Positions 54,614-63,145 of a DNA stretch of 64,000 nt are shown in pieces. Numbering within the stretch: the first letter of the stretch is position 1; every line of letters begins with the position of its first letter. The stretch lies in assembly GCF_042660705.1 (NCBI RefSeq), contig NZ_JBHSUQ010000001.1. One strand, given 5' to 3'. Source of the stretch: Undibacterium_A arcticum. Lineage in GTDB: Bacteria; Pseudomonadota; Gammaproteobacteria; Burkholderiales; Burkholderiaceae_D. The notes under the pieces are model-generated. The model was not told the origin of the DNA. It searched no databases and worked only from the letters and a program-made list of their open reading frames with translations. The translations under genes were made by a program, and so were the position numbers.

Positions 54614-56813
54614 TCACGGCAAATCCATCATCTGCGACTGTGCGGCAGCCGATCGGGAAAAGCCTGCCGTGCCGATGGTACCGGTGCTGTCGTCCGGATC
54701 CGGAAGCGGCAGCAGGACTTCGAATGTGGTGCCTTGCTTGCTGCTGCGGCACATGATCATGCCGCCGATCTGCCGTACCAGGCTATGCACGATACTCAAG
54801 CCCAGCCCGCGATGGTCACCGTCCTTGGTACTGCGCCCCGGTGTAAACAGATTGGCGAGTATCTCTGCCGGAATCCCCTGGCCAGAGTCGCGGATCGACA
54901 ATTCCAGATAGAGCCGGCCATCGCGGTTCAGATGACCGTTGTTGGCGATTTCGATCTCGCCACCGCGCGGCAAGGCTTCGATTGCATTCTTCACCAGGTT
55001 CACCAGAATCTGCTTCACGGTGTCGGGAGCCGCCGCAATATCGGCGGGTTGGTCCTGCAGGCGGGTGATGATGCGCACGGATGCCGGCACGAATTCGGTA
55101 TCCTGAAACAGTCGGACCACATCACTTGCAACCCGGTTGACATCGGTGGCGCCGACCCGGGTCTTCGGCTGCAGGTCGGTCAATCCATTGACGATTTGAC
55201 CAACCCGATCGATCTCTTCGTTCAGGATTGACAATTCGCCCAGCACCGGTTCATGCCGCAGCAGTTTGCTGTCGAGGATGGAGAGGTAATTCTTGATGAT
55301 CGACAGCGGATTGTTGACTTCATGCGCGACCCGGCGCGACGCTTCTTGATATTTTTGGGCGACGCTGGCCGCTCGCCGGTCGCCGTCGGTCCGCTCGGTG
55401 TCGGCGCTTGCCAGCGCAGTGCTGGCTTGCGCCGCAAACGCGCGCAGGAAGCGCTCGCGCCGCTTCAGGTCGGCCAGCTGCGCTTGCGCGATGCCGCCGA
55501 TCAGCACGCCGGTGCAGCGTCCGCCGGTCAACAAGGGCAGCGCGACCAGGCTGTCGGTGCCAAGCAGACGCAGCAACTGTTCTTCGCCAACGCCGAACAG
55601 TTTCCCGGTGCGCTGCAGGTAGGCCACACGCATCTGCGCCGCGGCGCCGGCAATCGGGCTGTCGCTGCTGAGCAGTATTGCGAATTCGGTCAGGCGCTGC
55701 CGGTGCGGGCCAACCGCGCACCCGATCAGGGAATGACCGGTAGCATTCATCCGCAACATGATGGCATCGTCAAAACCGAACAGGATTCGCGCCGAACGCG
55801 TAACGGTTTCCAGCAATTCGGCTTCACTCTGCCGGCGGGCGAACGAGCGCCCGGCGTTCGAAGCGAGCACCAGGTTGCGCACTTCTTCGGAGAGCCGCTC
55901 GCGGGTCGCGTCCGGCGCCGCCGCCGGCGCTGCGGTCACCGGCGGCTGCACAGCGTCGGCGCCAGCCAAATCGATGCCGAGATAGTCGGTTGCCTTGCGG
56001 ATTTGTTCGACAGCGCGCTCGCCGATATCGGACAGAGTTTGGGAATCGATTCCGCACAGCACACCGGCATCGACGACAGCGGGATCGTCGCTTTCATGAT
56101 TCGACAGCAGGTGCGCAAGGAGCACAATGCGAATCAGCGGATGGGTGCTGCCCAAGCGCGCGGCGCTTTCATGATGATACCGGACGCTGTCGGCAAGGAA
56201 CGAATCGAGTTGCCAGCTTTCGATCAGCCAGGCACCCGCTTCGGCGTGCGTGACCTGCAGCGTGCGCTGCTCAACGGCGCACAGTTTGGCGTCGTCCTGG
56301 GCCAGAAAGTTGGTTGCGTATTCTTTCGGTGCGGCGGCCAGCAATGCCAGTCGGCCGATGTCGTGTAGCAGACCGGCCAGATAGGCTTCCTCGACATGCG
56401 GGTAGCGCATCCGGGTCGCGATCTCGCGCGCGATCACGGCAGCGGCCAGCGAATGCGACCAGAAGCTGCGCAGATCGGTGGTGTTTGCTTGGGAAATTAT
56501 CAAATATCTGGAACACCGACTCGCTGATCACCAGCGTCTTAACCATGTCGGTGCCGATCGCGGTCAGCGATTGTTCAATGCCGACTTTCTGGCCGCTGCG
56601 ATGGTAGGCGGAACTGTTGGCAACCGCAAGAATCTTGCTGGCAATCCCCGGGTCCTGGGCAATCAGTTCGGCCAAATCAACCAACCCGGCATCGTCGTTC
56701 TGACAATGTTCCAGCAACTTCAGCAGAATCTGCGGCATCGCCGGCAAGCGGGCGACCAGCAAACGGCTGCGAATGTCTGATTCAGTTTGTTGCATTGTTT
56801 GGGACACTGCCAT
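54614..56813 (-). CDS. HDOD-GAF-histidine kinase hybrid sensor, frameshifted in this sequence
   Basis: A protein of about 732 residues. The N-terminal HDOD domain (about 15-210) starts LPAMPQILLKLLEHCQND and includes YLAGLLHDIGRLALL. A GAF-like segment follows (about 240-390), then a histidine kinase with H-box VAHEVNNPLSIIKNYLSI, N-box LVNLVKNAIEALP, and DSGQGIP / GLGLSIVHSLVRQ. No membrane helix is seen, so it is a cytoplasmic sensor. The frame changes at plus-strand A run 56494-56496: one surplus base between QIFDN and SQANTTDLRSFWSHSL. The next gene, a REC-GGDEF-EAL protein, is its likely phosphorylation partner. Confidence 0.88.
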
Positions 56814-57434
56814 GACAGGACCACAAACGAAGGCGCGCCGACGGCGACCGGATCGACCTGAATACGCTAATCGATTCAGCGCCCGCTAGCACAGCCGGCT
56901 CTAGATAAAGTTCAAATTTTTTTGCTTCTTTTCAAATATACCATCGCAAACTTGCATGAAGGAAAAATTTAGACGGAAACACTGCTGCGCTCTGATGTTG
57001 ATGAAATGCAATTCTTGGTATGCCCCTTGCCTTCAGCCCGAGGCGCGTCCCGTATACCTTCGCGACCGACCCCGTATCCAGAGGCAAAGGTCCCATGCCC
57101 GGTTTCAAATTATCTCAAAAAGTATCTCACCAGAAAATTTTCATGCATTGCGCTCGTATCATTGGGGGGCGGAGGAAAAGTTACAAATTGTTGCAAAAAT
57201 ACATCGCAAACGGCCGCTCGTACTGTGCCAGGCGGTTTGCGGCTCGGACATGGGGTTTCGAATGAGGTGTTCCATTGCCTATGATGTTGCCCTCGTAAAA
57301 GCTTGTCTACTGAGGGCGCGGCGCCGATATTGACAAATACTCCCAGATCATCATCGTGATCCCGTAGATATAATGCGATGACTTTCCGCATACTACAACA
57401 ACCGAGAACCCAGGCCAGGTGACGGTTCGAGCAA
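56814..57434. other. Gene-poor stretch between the sensor kinase and recQ
   Basis: More AT-rich than its surroundings. Open frames up to 125 codons exist on the plus strand but look non-coding (composition, no ribosome site). It holds the trmB relic at 57232-57272 and the kinase promoter region. Nothing else was recognised. Confidence 0.5.
57232..57272 (+). pseudogene. Relic of a trmB 3' end
   Basis: Nineteen bases (GCGGTTTGCGGCTCGGACA) are identical to trmB 50853-50871, and the next 22 match at about 15 positions. In translation GLRLGHGV is shared, followed by VF at a similar distance (GLRLGHGVSNEVF versus GLRLGHGVWDVVF). Upstream similarity is weak, so only the 3' end is preserved. Confidence 0.5.
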
Positions 57435-59267
57435 TCAGGCCAGCCCGGCAATCAGCGCGACGATTTCGGCGCCGTAGGTTTCCAGCTTCTTCTCCCCTAC
57501 CCCAGTGACGCCGCGCAGGTCGTCGAGCGAGGCCGGCTGCGCGCGCGCGATTTCCCGCATGGTCGCATCGTGGAAGATTACGTAGGCCGGGACGTTGTGC
57601 TTGCGCGCAGTCTCGACGCGCCACCAGCGCAGCTTGTCGAAAATCGCCTGCTCCGCCGCTGACAGATCCGATTCCACATAACCGTTCGGCTTGGCCGACT
57701 CGCGCCGGGCCTTGACCGGCTTCTGATACTGGCGCAGCTGCACCGGCTGCGCGCCGCGCAGCACCGGGCGCGCGTCGTCGCTCAGCTTCAGCGCGCTGTA
57801 CGCTTCATAGTCGACCGTCACCAGACCCAATGCGATGGTCTGGCGCAGGATCGCGCGCCATTCCGCTTCGCTGCGGTCGGCGCCGACACTGAAGGTCGAT
57901 AGCTGTTCGTGGCGCCATTGGCGTACCTTGTCGGTCTCGCTGCCGCGCAGCACGTCGATCACGTGGCCGGCGCCAAAGCGCTGATCGACGCGGTATATGG
58001 TCGAGAGCAACTTTTGTACCGCGACCGTGGCATCGAACGACACGGGCGGCTGCATGCAGGTGTCGCAATTGCCGCAGGGTTCGGATCCCTGCCCGAAATA
58101 ATCGAGCAGCCGCACCCGGCGGCAGGCCAGCGTCTCGCACAGGCCGAGCATCGCGTCGAGCTTGACGCCGAGCACCCGTTTGAAGCTTTCGTCGGCTTCC
58201 GACTCGTCGATCATGCGGCGCTGCTGCACCACGTCCTGCAAGCCGTATGCCATCCAGGCGTTGGCGGGTGCGCCGTCACGGCCGGCGCGACCGGTTTCCT
58301 GGTAATAGCCTTCGATGCTTTTCGGCAAATCCAGATGCGCGACGAAGCGCACGTCGGGCTTGTCGATCCCCATGCCGAACGCGATAGTGGCGGTCATCAC
58401 GATACCGTCCTCGCGCAGGAAGCGGGACTGGTTATTACTGCGCTGCTTATAGTCCATGCCGGCGTGATACGGCAGCGCCGTGATGCCATTCTGGTTCAGC
58501 AGTTCAGCAGTTTCCTCGACCTTTTTACGCGACAGGCAATACACGATGCCGGCGTCGCCGGCGTGCTCGCCCTGAATGAAATCGAGCAGCTGCTTGCGGC
58601 CGTTGGCCTTCTCGACGATCTGGTAACGAATATTGGGTCGGTCGAACGAGGACACGAACTTGCGTGCATCGTCCAACTGCAGCCGGTGCGCGATCTCGTC
58701 GCGGGTTTGCTGGTCTGCGGTGGCGGTCAACGCAATGCGCGGCACCGCCGGAAAGCGCTCGTGCAGCACCGACAGCTTGATATATTCGGGCCGGAAATCA
58801 TGACCCCATTGCGACACGCAATGCGCCTCGTCGATCGCGAACAGCGCAATGTTGGACGCTTGCAGCAGCTCGAGGCAGCGTGGCGTCAGCAGCCGCTCCG
58901 GCGCGACGTAGAGCAAATCGAGTTCGCCGCTGCGGACTTGGCGCTCGATCCGGTTCGCTTCCTCGAAGGTCTGGGTCGAATTCAGAAAGGCGGCGCGCAC
59001 GCCGACCTCCGCCAGCGCATCGACCTGGTCTTGCATCAGCGCAATCAGCGGCGACACCACCACGCCGACGCCAGCGCGCACCAAGGCCGGAATCTGATAG
59101 CACAGCGACTTGCCGCCGCCGGTCGGCATCAGCACCAGTGCGTCGCCGCCACTGGCAACATGATTGACGATCTCGGCCTGCTGACCGCGAAAGGATGGAT
59201 AGCCGAACACGCTTTGCAACAGATGCAAGGCTTTGTCGTTCGTCAAATTACCGGATGCGTTGTTCAT
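57435..59267 (-). CDS. recQ: ATP-dependent DNA helicase RecQ
   Basis: A 610-residue 3'-5' helicase of recombination and replication repair. Walker A is LMPTGGGKSLCYQIPA, the DEAH box is in FAIDEAHCVSQWGHDFRPEY, and motif VI is QETGRAGRDGAPA. The RQC zinc cysteines appear as CRRVRLLDYFG and CGNCDTC. A C-terminal HRDC domain covers the last 80 residues (WRVETARKHNVPAYVIFHDA). Complete. Confidence 0.98.
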   Translation of the reverse strand: MNNASGNLTNDKALHLLQSVFGYPSFRGQQAEIVNHVASGGDALVLMPTGGGKSLCYQIPALVRAGVGVVVSPLIALMQDQVDALAEVGVRAAFLNSTQTFEEANRIERQVRSGELDLLYVAPERLLTPRCLELLQASNIALFAIDEAHCVSQWGHDFRPEYIKLSVLHERFPAVPRIALTATADQQTRDEIAHRLQLDDARKFVSSFDRPNIRYQIVEKANGRKQLLDFIQGEHAGDAGIVYCLSRKKVEETAELLNQNGITALPYHAGMDYKQRSNNQSRFLREDGIVMTATIAFGMGIDKPDVRFVAHLDLPKSIEGYYQETGRAGRDGAPANAWMAYGLQDVVQQRRMIDESEADESFKRVLGVKLDAMLGLCETLACRRVRLLDYFGQGSEPCGNCDTCMQPPVSFDATVAVQKLLSTIYRVDQRFGAGHVIDVLRGSETDKVRQWRHEQLSTFSVGADRSEAEWRAILRQTIALGLVTVDYEAYSALKLSDDARPVLRGAQPVQLRQYQKPVKARRESAKPNGYVESDLSAAEQAIFDKLRWWRVETARKHNVPAYVIFHDATMREIARAQPASLDDLRGVTGVGEKKLETYGAEIVALIAGLA

Positions 59268-59324
59268 TGCTGCTTGCCATGGGTTGCCGCGTTAACTTGT
59301 TGCCGCTTGAATTCCCGCACCCGA

Positions 59325-60179
59325 TCAATCCGCCCACATGACGAGGTCGAAGTGGGCGGTGATCAGGATCAGGATGCCGAACGCGATGCGATACCAGGCA
59401 AACACCGTGAAGTCGTGCGAGCTGATGTAACGCAGCAGCCAGCGCACGCACAGGAACGCGGAAACAAAAGCCGCCAGCGTGCCGAGGCCGAACAGCGGGA
59501 TGTCGGCGGCCGACAGCAGGTCGCGCGCCTTGTACAGTGAATACACGGTCGCGCCGAGCAGCGTCGGGATCGCGAGGAAGAACGAGAATTCGGTGGCGAC
59601 CTGGCGCGGCAATCCAAACAGCATGCCGCCGATGATGGTCGAGCCGGAACGGCTGGTGCCGGGTATCAGCGCAAATACCTGGGCCAGCCCGATCTTCAGC
59701 GCGTCGACTGCGGTCAGGTCATCCATACTATGGATCGAGGCGGCGGCGGTGGTCGCTGTCACCGGGACATCGGATCGTTGATGCTTGCGTTCTACCCACA
59801 AGATGATCAGGCCGCCGACGATGAAGGCCAGTGCCACCGGCACCGGCGCGAACAGGACGGCCTTGATTTTCGCGTTGAACAAGACCCCCAGCACTGCGGC
59901 CGGCATGAAGGCGATAACGACATTGCGCACCAGCCGCTGTGCATTGGCGTCACTGAACAGGCCGGCCAGCACACTGGCGATCTTGACGCGGTACTCCCAG
60001 CAGACGGCGAAAATCGCACCGGCCTGAATCGCGATTTCAAAGACCTTGATATTTTCACCGGTAAAGTTGAGCAGGCTGCCGGCCAGAATCAGGTGGCCGG
60101 TGGAGGAAATCGGCAAGAATTCGGTGAATCCTTCGACGATGCCCATGATGATGGCTTTTAACGCAAGTATGAGATCCAT
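59325..60179 (-). CDS. uppP: Undecaprenyl-diphosphatase
   Basis: A 284-residue polytopic membrane enzyme (BacA) that recycles the lipid carrier for peptidoglycan and LPS O-antigen synthesis and gives bacitracin tolerance. Both active-site motifs are intact: GIVEGFTEFLPISSTGHLI near residues 13-31 and ALIPGTSRSGSTIIGGML near 170. About eight hydrophobic segments. Confidence 0.97.
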   Translation of the reverse strand: MDLILALKAIIMGIVEGFTEFLPISSTGHLILAGSLLNFTGENIKVFEIAIQAGAIFAVCWEYRVKIASVLAGLFSDANAQRLVRNVVIAFMPAAVLGVLFNAKIKAVLFAPVPVALAFIVGGLIILWVERKHQRSDVPVTATTAAASIHSMDDLTAVDALKIGLAQVFALIPGTSRSGSTIIGGMLFGLPRQVATEFSFFLAIPTLLGATVYSLYKARDLLSAADIPLFGLGTLAAFVSAFLCVRWLLRYISSHDFTVFAWYRIAFGILILITAHFDLVMWAD

Positions 60180-60212
60180 GTTTGCCTATAAGATACTAAA
60201 AAATCTAAATTC

Positions 60213-60236
60213 GTAACTGTTCAGCCCGCTATGGTG
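60213..60236 (+). repeat. 24-bp repeat copy, left of gmhA
   Basis: Starts GTAACTGTTCAGCCCGC and ends ATGGTG. It matches the inverted copy at 61719-61742 in 23 of 24 bases, and the first 17 bases match 61556-61572 with one difference. Confidence 0.7.
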
Positions 60237-60853
60237 CGCGTGTTGATGCTGCCGTACGGGCTCGTTGATACAGCGCGGCTATTTTACAGCCTGGCCACCG
60301 GCGGGCGCGCCGAATAATGCGGCCCATGGGCATTTCCGGATGGAATCGGTAGACGCGGTGTCAGTGCGTACGCCACTGCAAGCCGGCACCTTTGATTTGT
60401 AATAATTTGTTGCAGGCGGCTGCATGCATGTCTTTTGCGAGCCTATGGGTCCATAGGCGTCGTCCAGCGCGATTGCATGAAGATCGTTGCAGGCTAGGGC
60501 TTCTCGCCCCTTCCCCCATGCAGGGGGAAGGTTGGGATGGGGGTAGGACGGTCGATCGGCAACATGCATCATTCATCGACAGCACTACCCCCACTTGCAG
60601 TGCGCATATCCGCTTGCAGGCGGATACCGCTTCGCAGGCAGGAGGCATGCCTCCTGAATTCCCTGCTGCGCCCCTAACCCTCCCCCTGCAAGGGGGAGGG
60701 AACTCAACCCGGCATCACCAATGTTTGTGCAGATCTTCGTGCGATTGCCCCGAGGCGCCGCCCCGCAAAGTGGCCTCCCTATCCACGCTGTGAGATACTG
60801 GCGGGCTTGAAAGTGCCAAAAGTCAGGGCACTGTGCGGCGCGAAGGAAGCATC
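60237..60853. other. Repeat-filled intergenic region upstream of gmhA
   Basis: No gene is supported. Two hairpins of the CTTCCCCC-GGGGGAAG class lie at 60510-60530 and 60678-60700 in opposite orientations. A 16-bp palindrome AGGAGGCATGCCTCCT lies near 60641-60656. These are dispersed palindromic units. Confidence 0.6.
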
Positions 60854-61441
60854 ATGATTGAAAATATCAAGGCAAGTCTGCTGGAATCAAAAAGCGCTCT
60901 GGAATCGTTCTTATCGAATCGGCAATCTTTGTTGAGCGTCGAGGCGGCCAGCGCGGCGTTGATCGCCACCGTTGAAAACAAAGGCAAGGTTTATTCCTGC
61001 GGCAATGGCGGTTCGATGTGCGACGCGACGCATTTTGCGGAAGAACTGACCGGCCGTTACCGCAAAAACCGCGCCGGCATTGGCGCCATTGCGATCAATG
61101 ATCCCAGCCATATCAGCTGCGTGGCCAATGACTTCGGCTACGATTACGTTTTTTCGCGTTATGTCGAAAGCCACGGGCGCCAAGGTGATTGCCTGGTCGC
61201 CCTGAGCACCAGCGGCAAGAGCGTCAATATTCTGAAGGCTGCCGAGGCGGCCAAAGCGCTCGGCATGACCGTCATTGCGCTAACCGGGCGGTCCGGGTCG
61301 CCCTTGGAAGCGCTGGCCGACGTCTGCGTCTGCGCGCCGGGAGGCGACTATGCGGATCGCGTGCAGGAATTGCATATCAAGGTGCTGCACATCTTGATCG
61401 AGATGGTGGAGCGACGGTTTTTTCCCGAAAATTACCAATAA
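60854..61441 (+). CDS. gmhA: Phosphoheptose isomerase (SIS domain)
   Basis: A 195-residue SIS-domain enzyme that converts sedoheptulose 7-phosphate to glycero-manno-heptose 7-phosphate for the LPS inner core. Signature: YSCGNGGSMCDATHFAEELT and GRYRKNRAGIGAIAIND, then LVALSTSGKSVNILKAAEAA and the metal-binding ELHIKVLHILIEMVE. ATG 60854 with GAAGGAAG upstream. It is flanked by inverted 24-bp repeats about 1.5 kb apart. The next genes (waaL-like, msbA-like) also serve LPS. Confidence 0.93.
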   Translation: MIENIKASLLESKSALESFLSNRQSLLSVEAASAALIATVENKGKVYSCGNGGSMCDATHFAEELTGRYRKNRAGIGAIAINDPSHISCVANDFGYDYVFSRYVESHGRQGDCLVALSTSGKSVNILKAAEAAKALGMTVIALTGRSGSPLEALADVCVCAPGGDYADRVQELHIKVLHILIEMVERRFFPENYQ

Positions 61442-61555
61442 GTACACACTGGCCGTCGCCCCTGCCAATGTTGCAGTGATGCAGCGTCGCGGCCATTAGC
61501 GAACAGGGATCGGATGCCTGCAACAAGCTGGTAACAGCGTTATACAATCCGTCGC

Positions 61556-61742
61556 GTAACTGTTCAGTCCGCAGGGCAGGGTTGAATGAATGATGCACAA
61601 AAGGCCGTTCGCCCTGAGTAGCGAAGCGTATCGAAGGGTTGCTTGAGTCAGCAGACCCTTCGATACGCCCTTCGGGCTACTCAGGGCGAACGGTCTTCTG
61701 CCTACAACTGACACGGCCCACCATTGCGGGCTGAACAGTTAC
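61556..61742. repeat. About 187-bp composite fold-back element between gmhA and the ligase gene
   Basis: Outer inverted repeats GTAACTGTTCAGTCCGC (61556-61572) and the complement of GTAACTGTTCAGCCCGC (ending 61742) enclose an inner fold-back at 61605-61693, with arms CCGTTCGCCCTGAGTAGC / GCTACTCAGGGCGAACGG and a second stem CGTATCGAAGGGT / ACCCTTCGATACG. The inner part resembles the common TTCGCCCTGAG...CGAAGGG dispersed repeat. Confidence 0.7.
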
Positions 61743-61746
61743 TTCG

Positions 61747-63145
61747 TTGCCAAAATATAGCCGGCGCCCCGTGCTTGCCTTGTCCTACAACACGATTGCT
61801 CCCAGTCTGGAGAATGATTTGCGTTATCTGAAGTGGCCCGTCGCTATTACGTTTCTGCTGTATCCGGCGTTCGCATTGAACCTGCAAGGTGCCAATGTCT
61901 GTTTCTATTTGCTGGTGTTATTTGCCCTGGTTGGCCTCGCTTGCCGCGTCAAACCGCTCGACAAATCGTTCACCCTGATCTTGCGGGAGCATTGGCCGGT
62001 CATGCTGGCCATGGCCGGCACCGCCGTTGCGATTTTTCTGCATCAGCTGTCGGACGGACAATTTTCGTTCAAGCCATATGACCTGCCGTCGCGGCTGGCC
62101 TTGTTTGCATTGATCTTCTGGGCATTGTTGCTGGTGCCCGGCACCGCATTCAGGCAAATCCAGTGGGGCCTGGCGGTCGGTACCGTGATTGCCGCAATCA
62201 AGCTGTACGCCGAGTCCCACGCCGGAGAACTGCGCCCGGTGGATTCCTTTTCGACACCGCTCGTCCCGTTCGGGAATCTGGCACTACTGATGGGTGCGCT
62301 CGCTTTGCTGTCGATCGGCTGGAACAAACCCGGCGACAAGATCAGCATTGCCGGCAAGGTGATCGCCGGCTGCGCTGGACTGTATGCGTCCTATTTATCC
62401 CAGGCGCGCGGCGGCTGGGTTGCAATCCCGTTGTTCATATTCATTGCAGCCGCGCTATATAGCCACCTGCGCACGCGCTACAAATTGCTGACCATGACCC
62501 TGTTGGCGGCCCTGATCCTCGCAATCGGCACCCACAGCACGATGGTACGAAACCGCATCGTGGCAGCGGAAACGGACATCGCCGGCTATATCGAAGGGAA
62601 GAATGTCAATACATCGCTGGGACTGCGCTGGCAGATTTGGCAAGCTTCATGGCTGATCTTCAAGGAGCACCCGGTGGTCGGCATCGGTCAGGACCGATTC
62701 CCGGCGGCGATCCAGAAATTGGCCGAGCAGCATGTGATGACTGCCGAGGCCGCCATACAACCGCATTCCCACAACGATATTATGTATAAAATGGCAACCT
62801 TTGGAACGGTTGGCGTGCTGGCGCTACTGTCGGTGTATTTCGTACCGGCTTTCTACTTCCTGCGACGAATGCGCGATCCGGACCAGGAAACCAGGACCAT
62901 CGCGTCGATGGGCCTAGCACTCTGCCTCGGCTTTCGTGTTCGGCATGTCCGATGTCATGTTTTTCTGGTCAGCAAGCAATACCTTTTACAGTGTCACGCT
63001 GGCCGGACTGTTGGCCCATCAGATCAAGCGCAAAGCCGAACTGGAGCAGGCAGTTCGATCCGATAGCAGCGATGCGGCGCAACATCTGCACATCACAGTT
63101 GCATCGTTCTCCTTCAATCCAGCCACTTTCCGGTTCGCAGCATGA
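61747..63145 (+). CDS. O-antigen ligase-family membrane protein (WaaL-like), frameshifted near the C-terminus
   Basis: A protein of about 465 residues with 10-12 hydrophobic helices, of the Wzy/WaaL (O-antigen ligase/polymerase) family. The large periplasmic loop has LGLRWQIWQASWLIFKEHPV and VGIGQDRFP, and the conserved histidine is in QPHSHNDIMYKMATFG. The frame changes in the T run 62932-62934 (one surplus T): LCLG should continue FVFGMSDVMFFWSASNTFYS. The start is uncertain; TTG 61747, GTG 61771 and TTG 61819 (after GGAG) are options. The stop overlaps the next gene (ATGA). It probably attaches O-antigen or another glycan to lipid A-core. Confidence 0.8.

Noticed and set aside
56956..57333. 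125-codon plus-strand frame between the sensor kinase and recQ
   Set aside because: Contains the trmB relic out of frame, has biased composition and no clear ribosome site; not a credible gene.
57909..59540. Long plus-strand open frame opposite recQ
   Set aside because: Antisense shadow of an intact RecQ with all helicase motifs; no ribosome site or recognisable domain.
60213..61742. A CRISPR array or integron from the repeated units near gmhA
   Set aside because: Only three copies in mixed orientation, no regular spacers, no cas or integrase genes.
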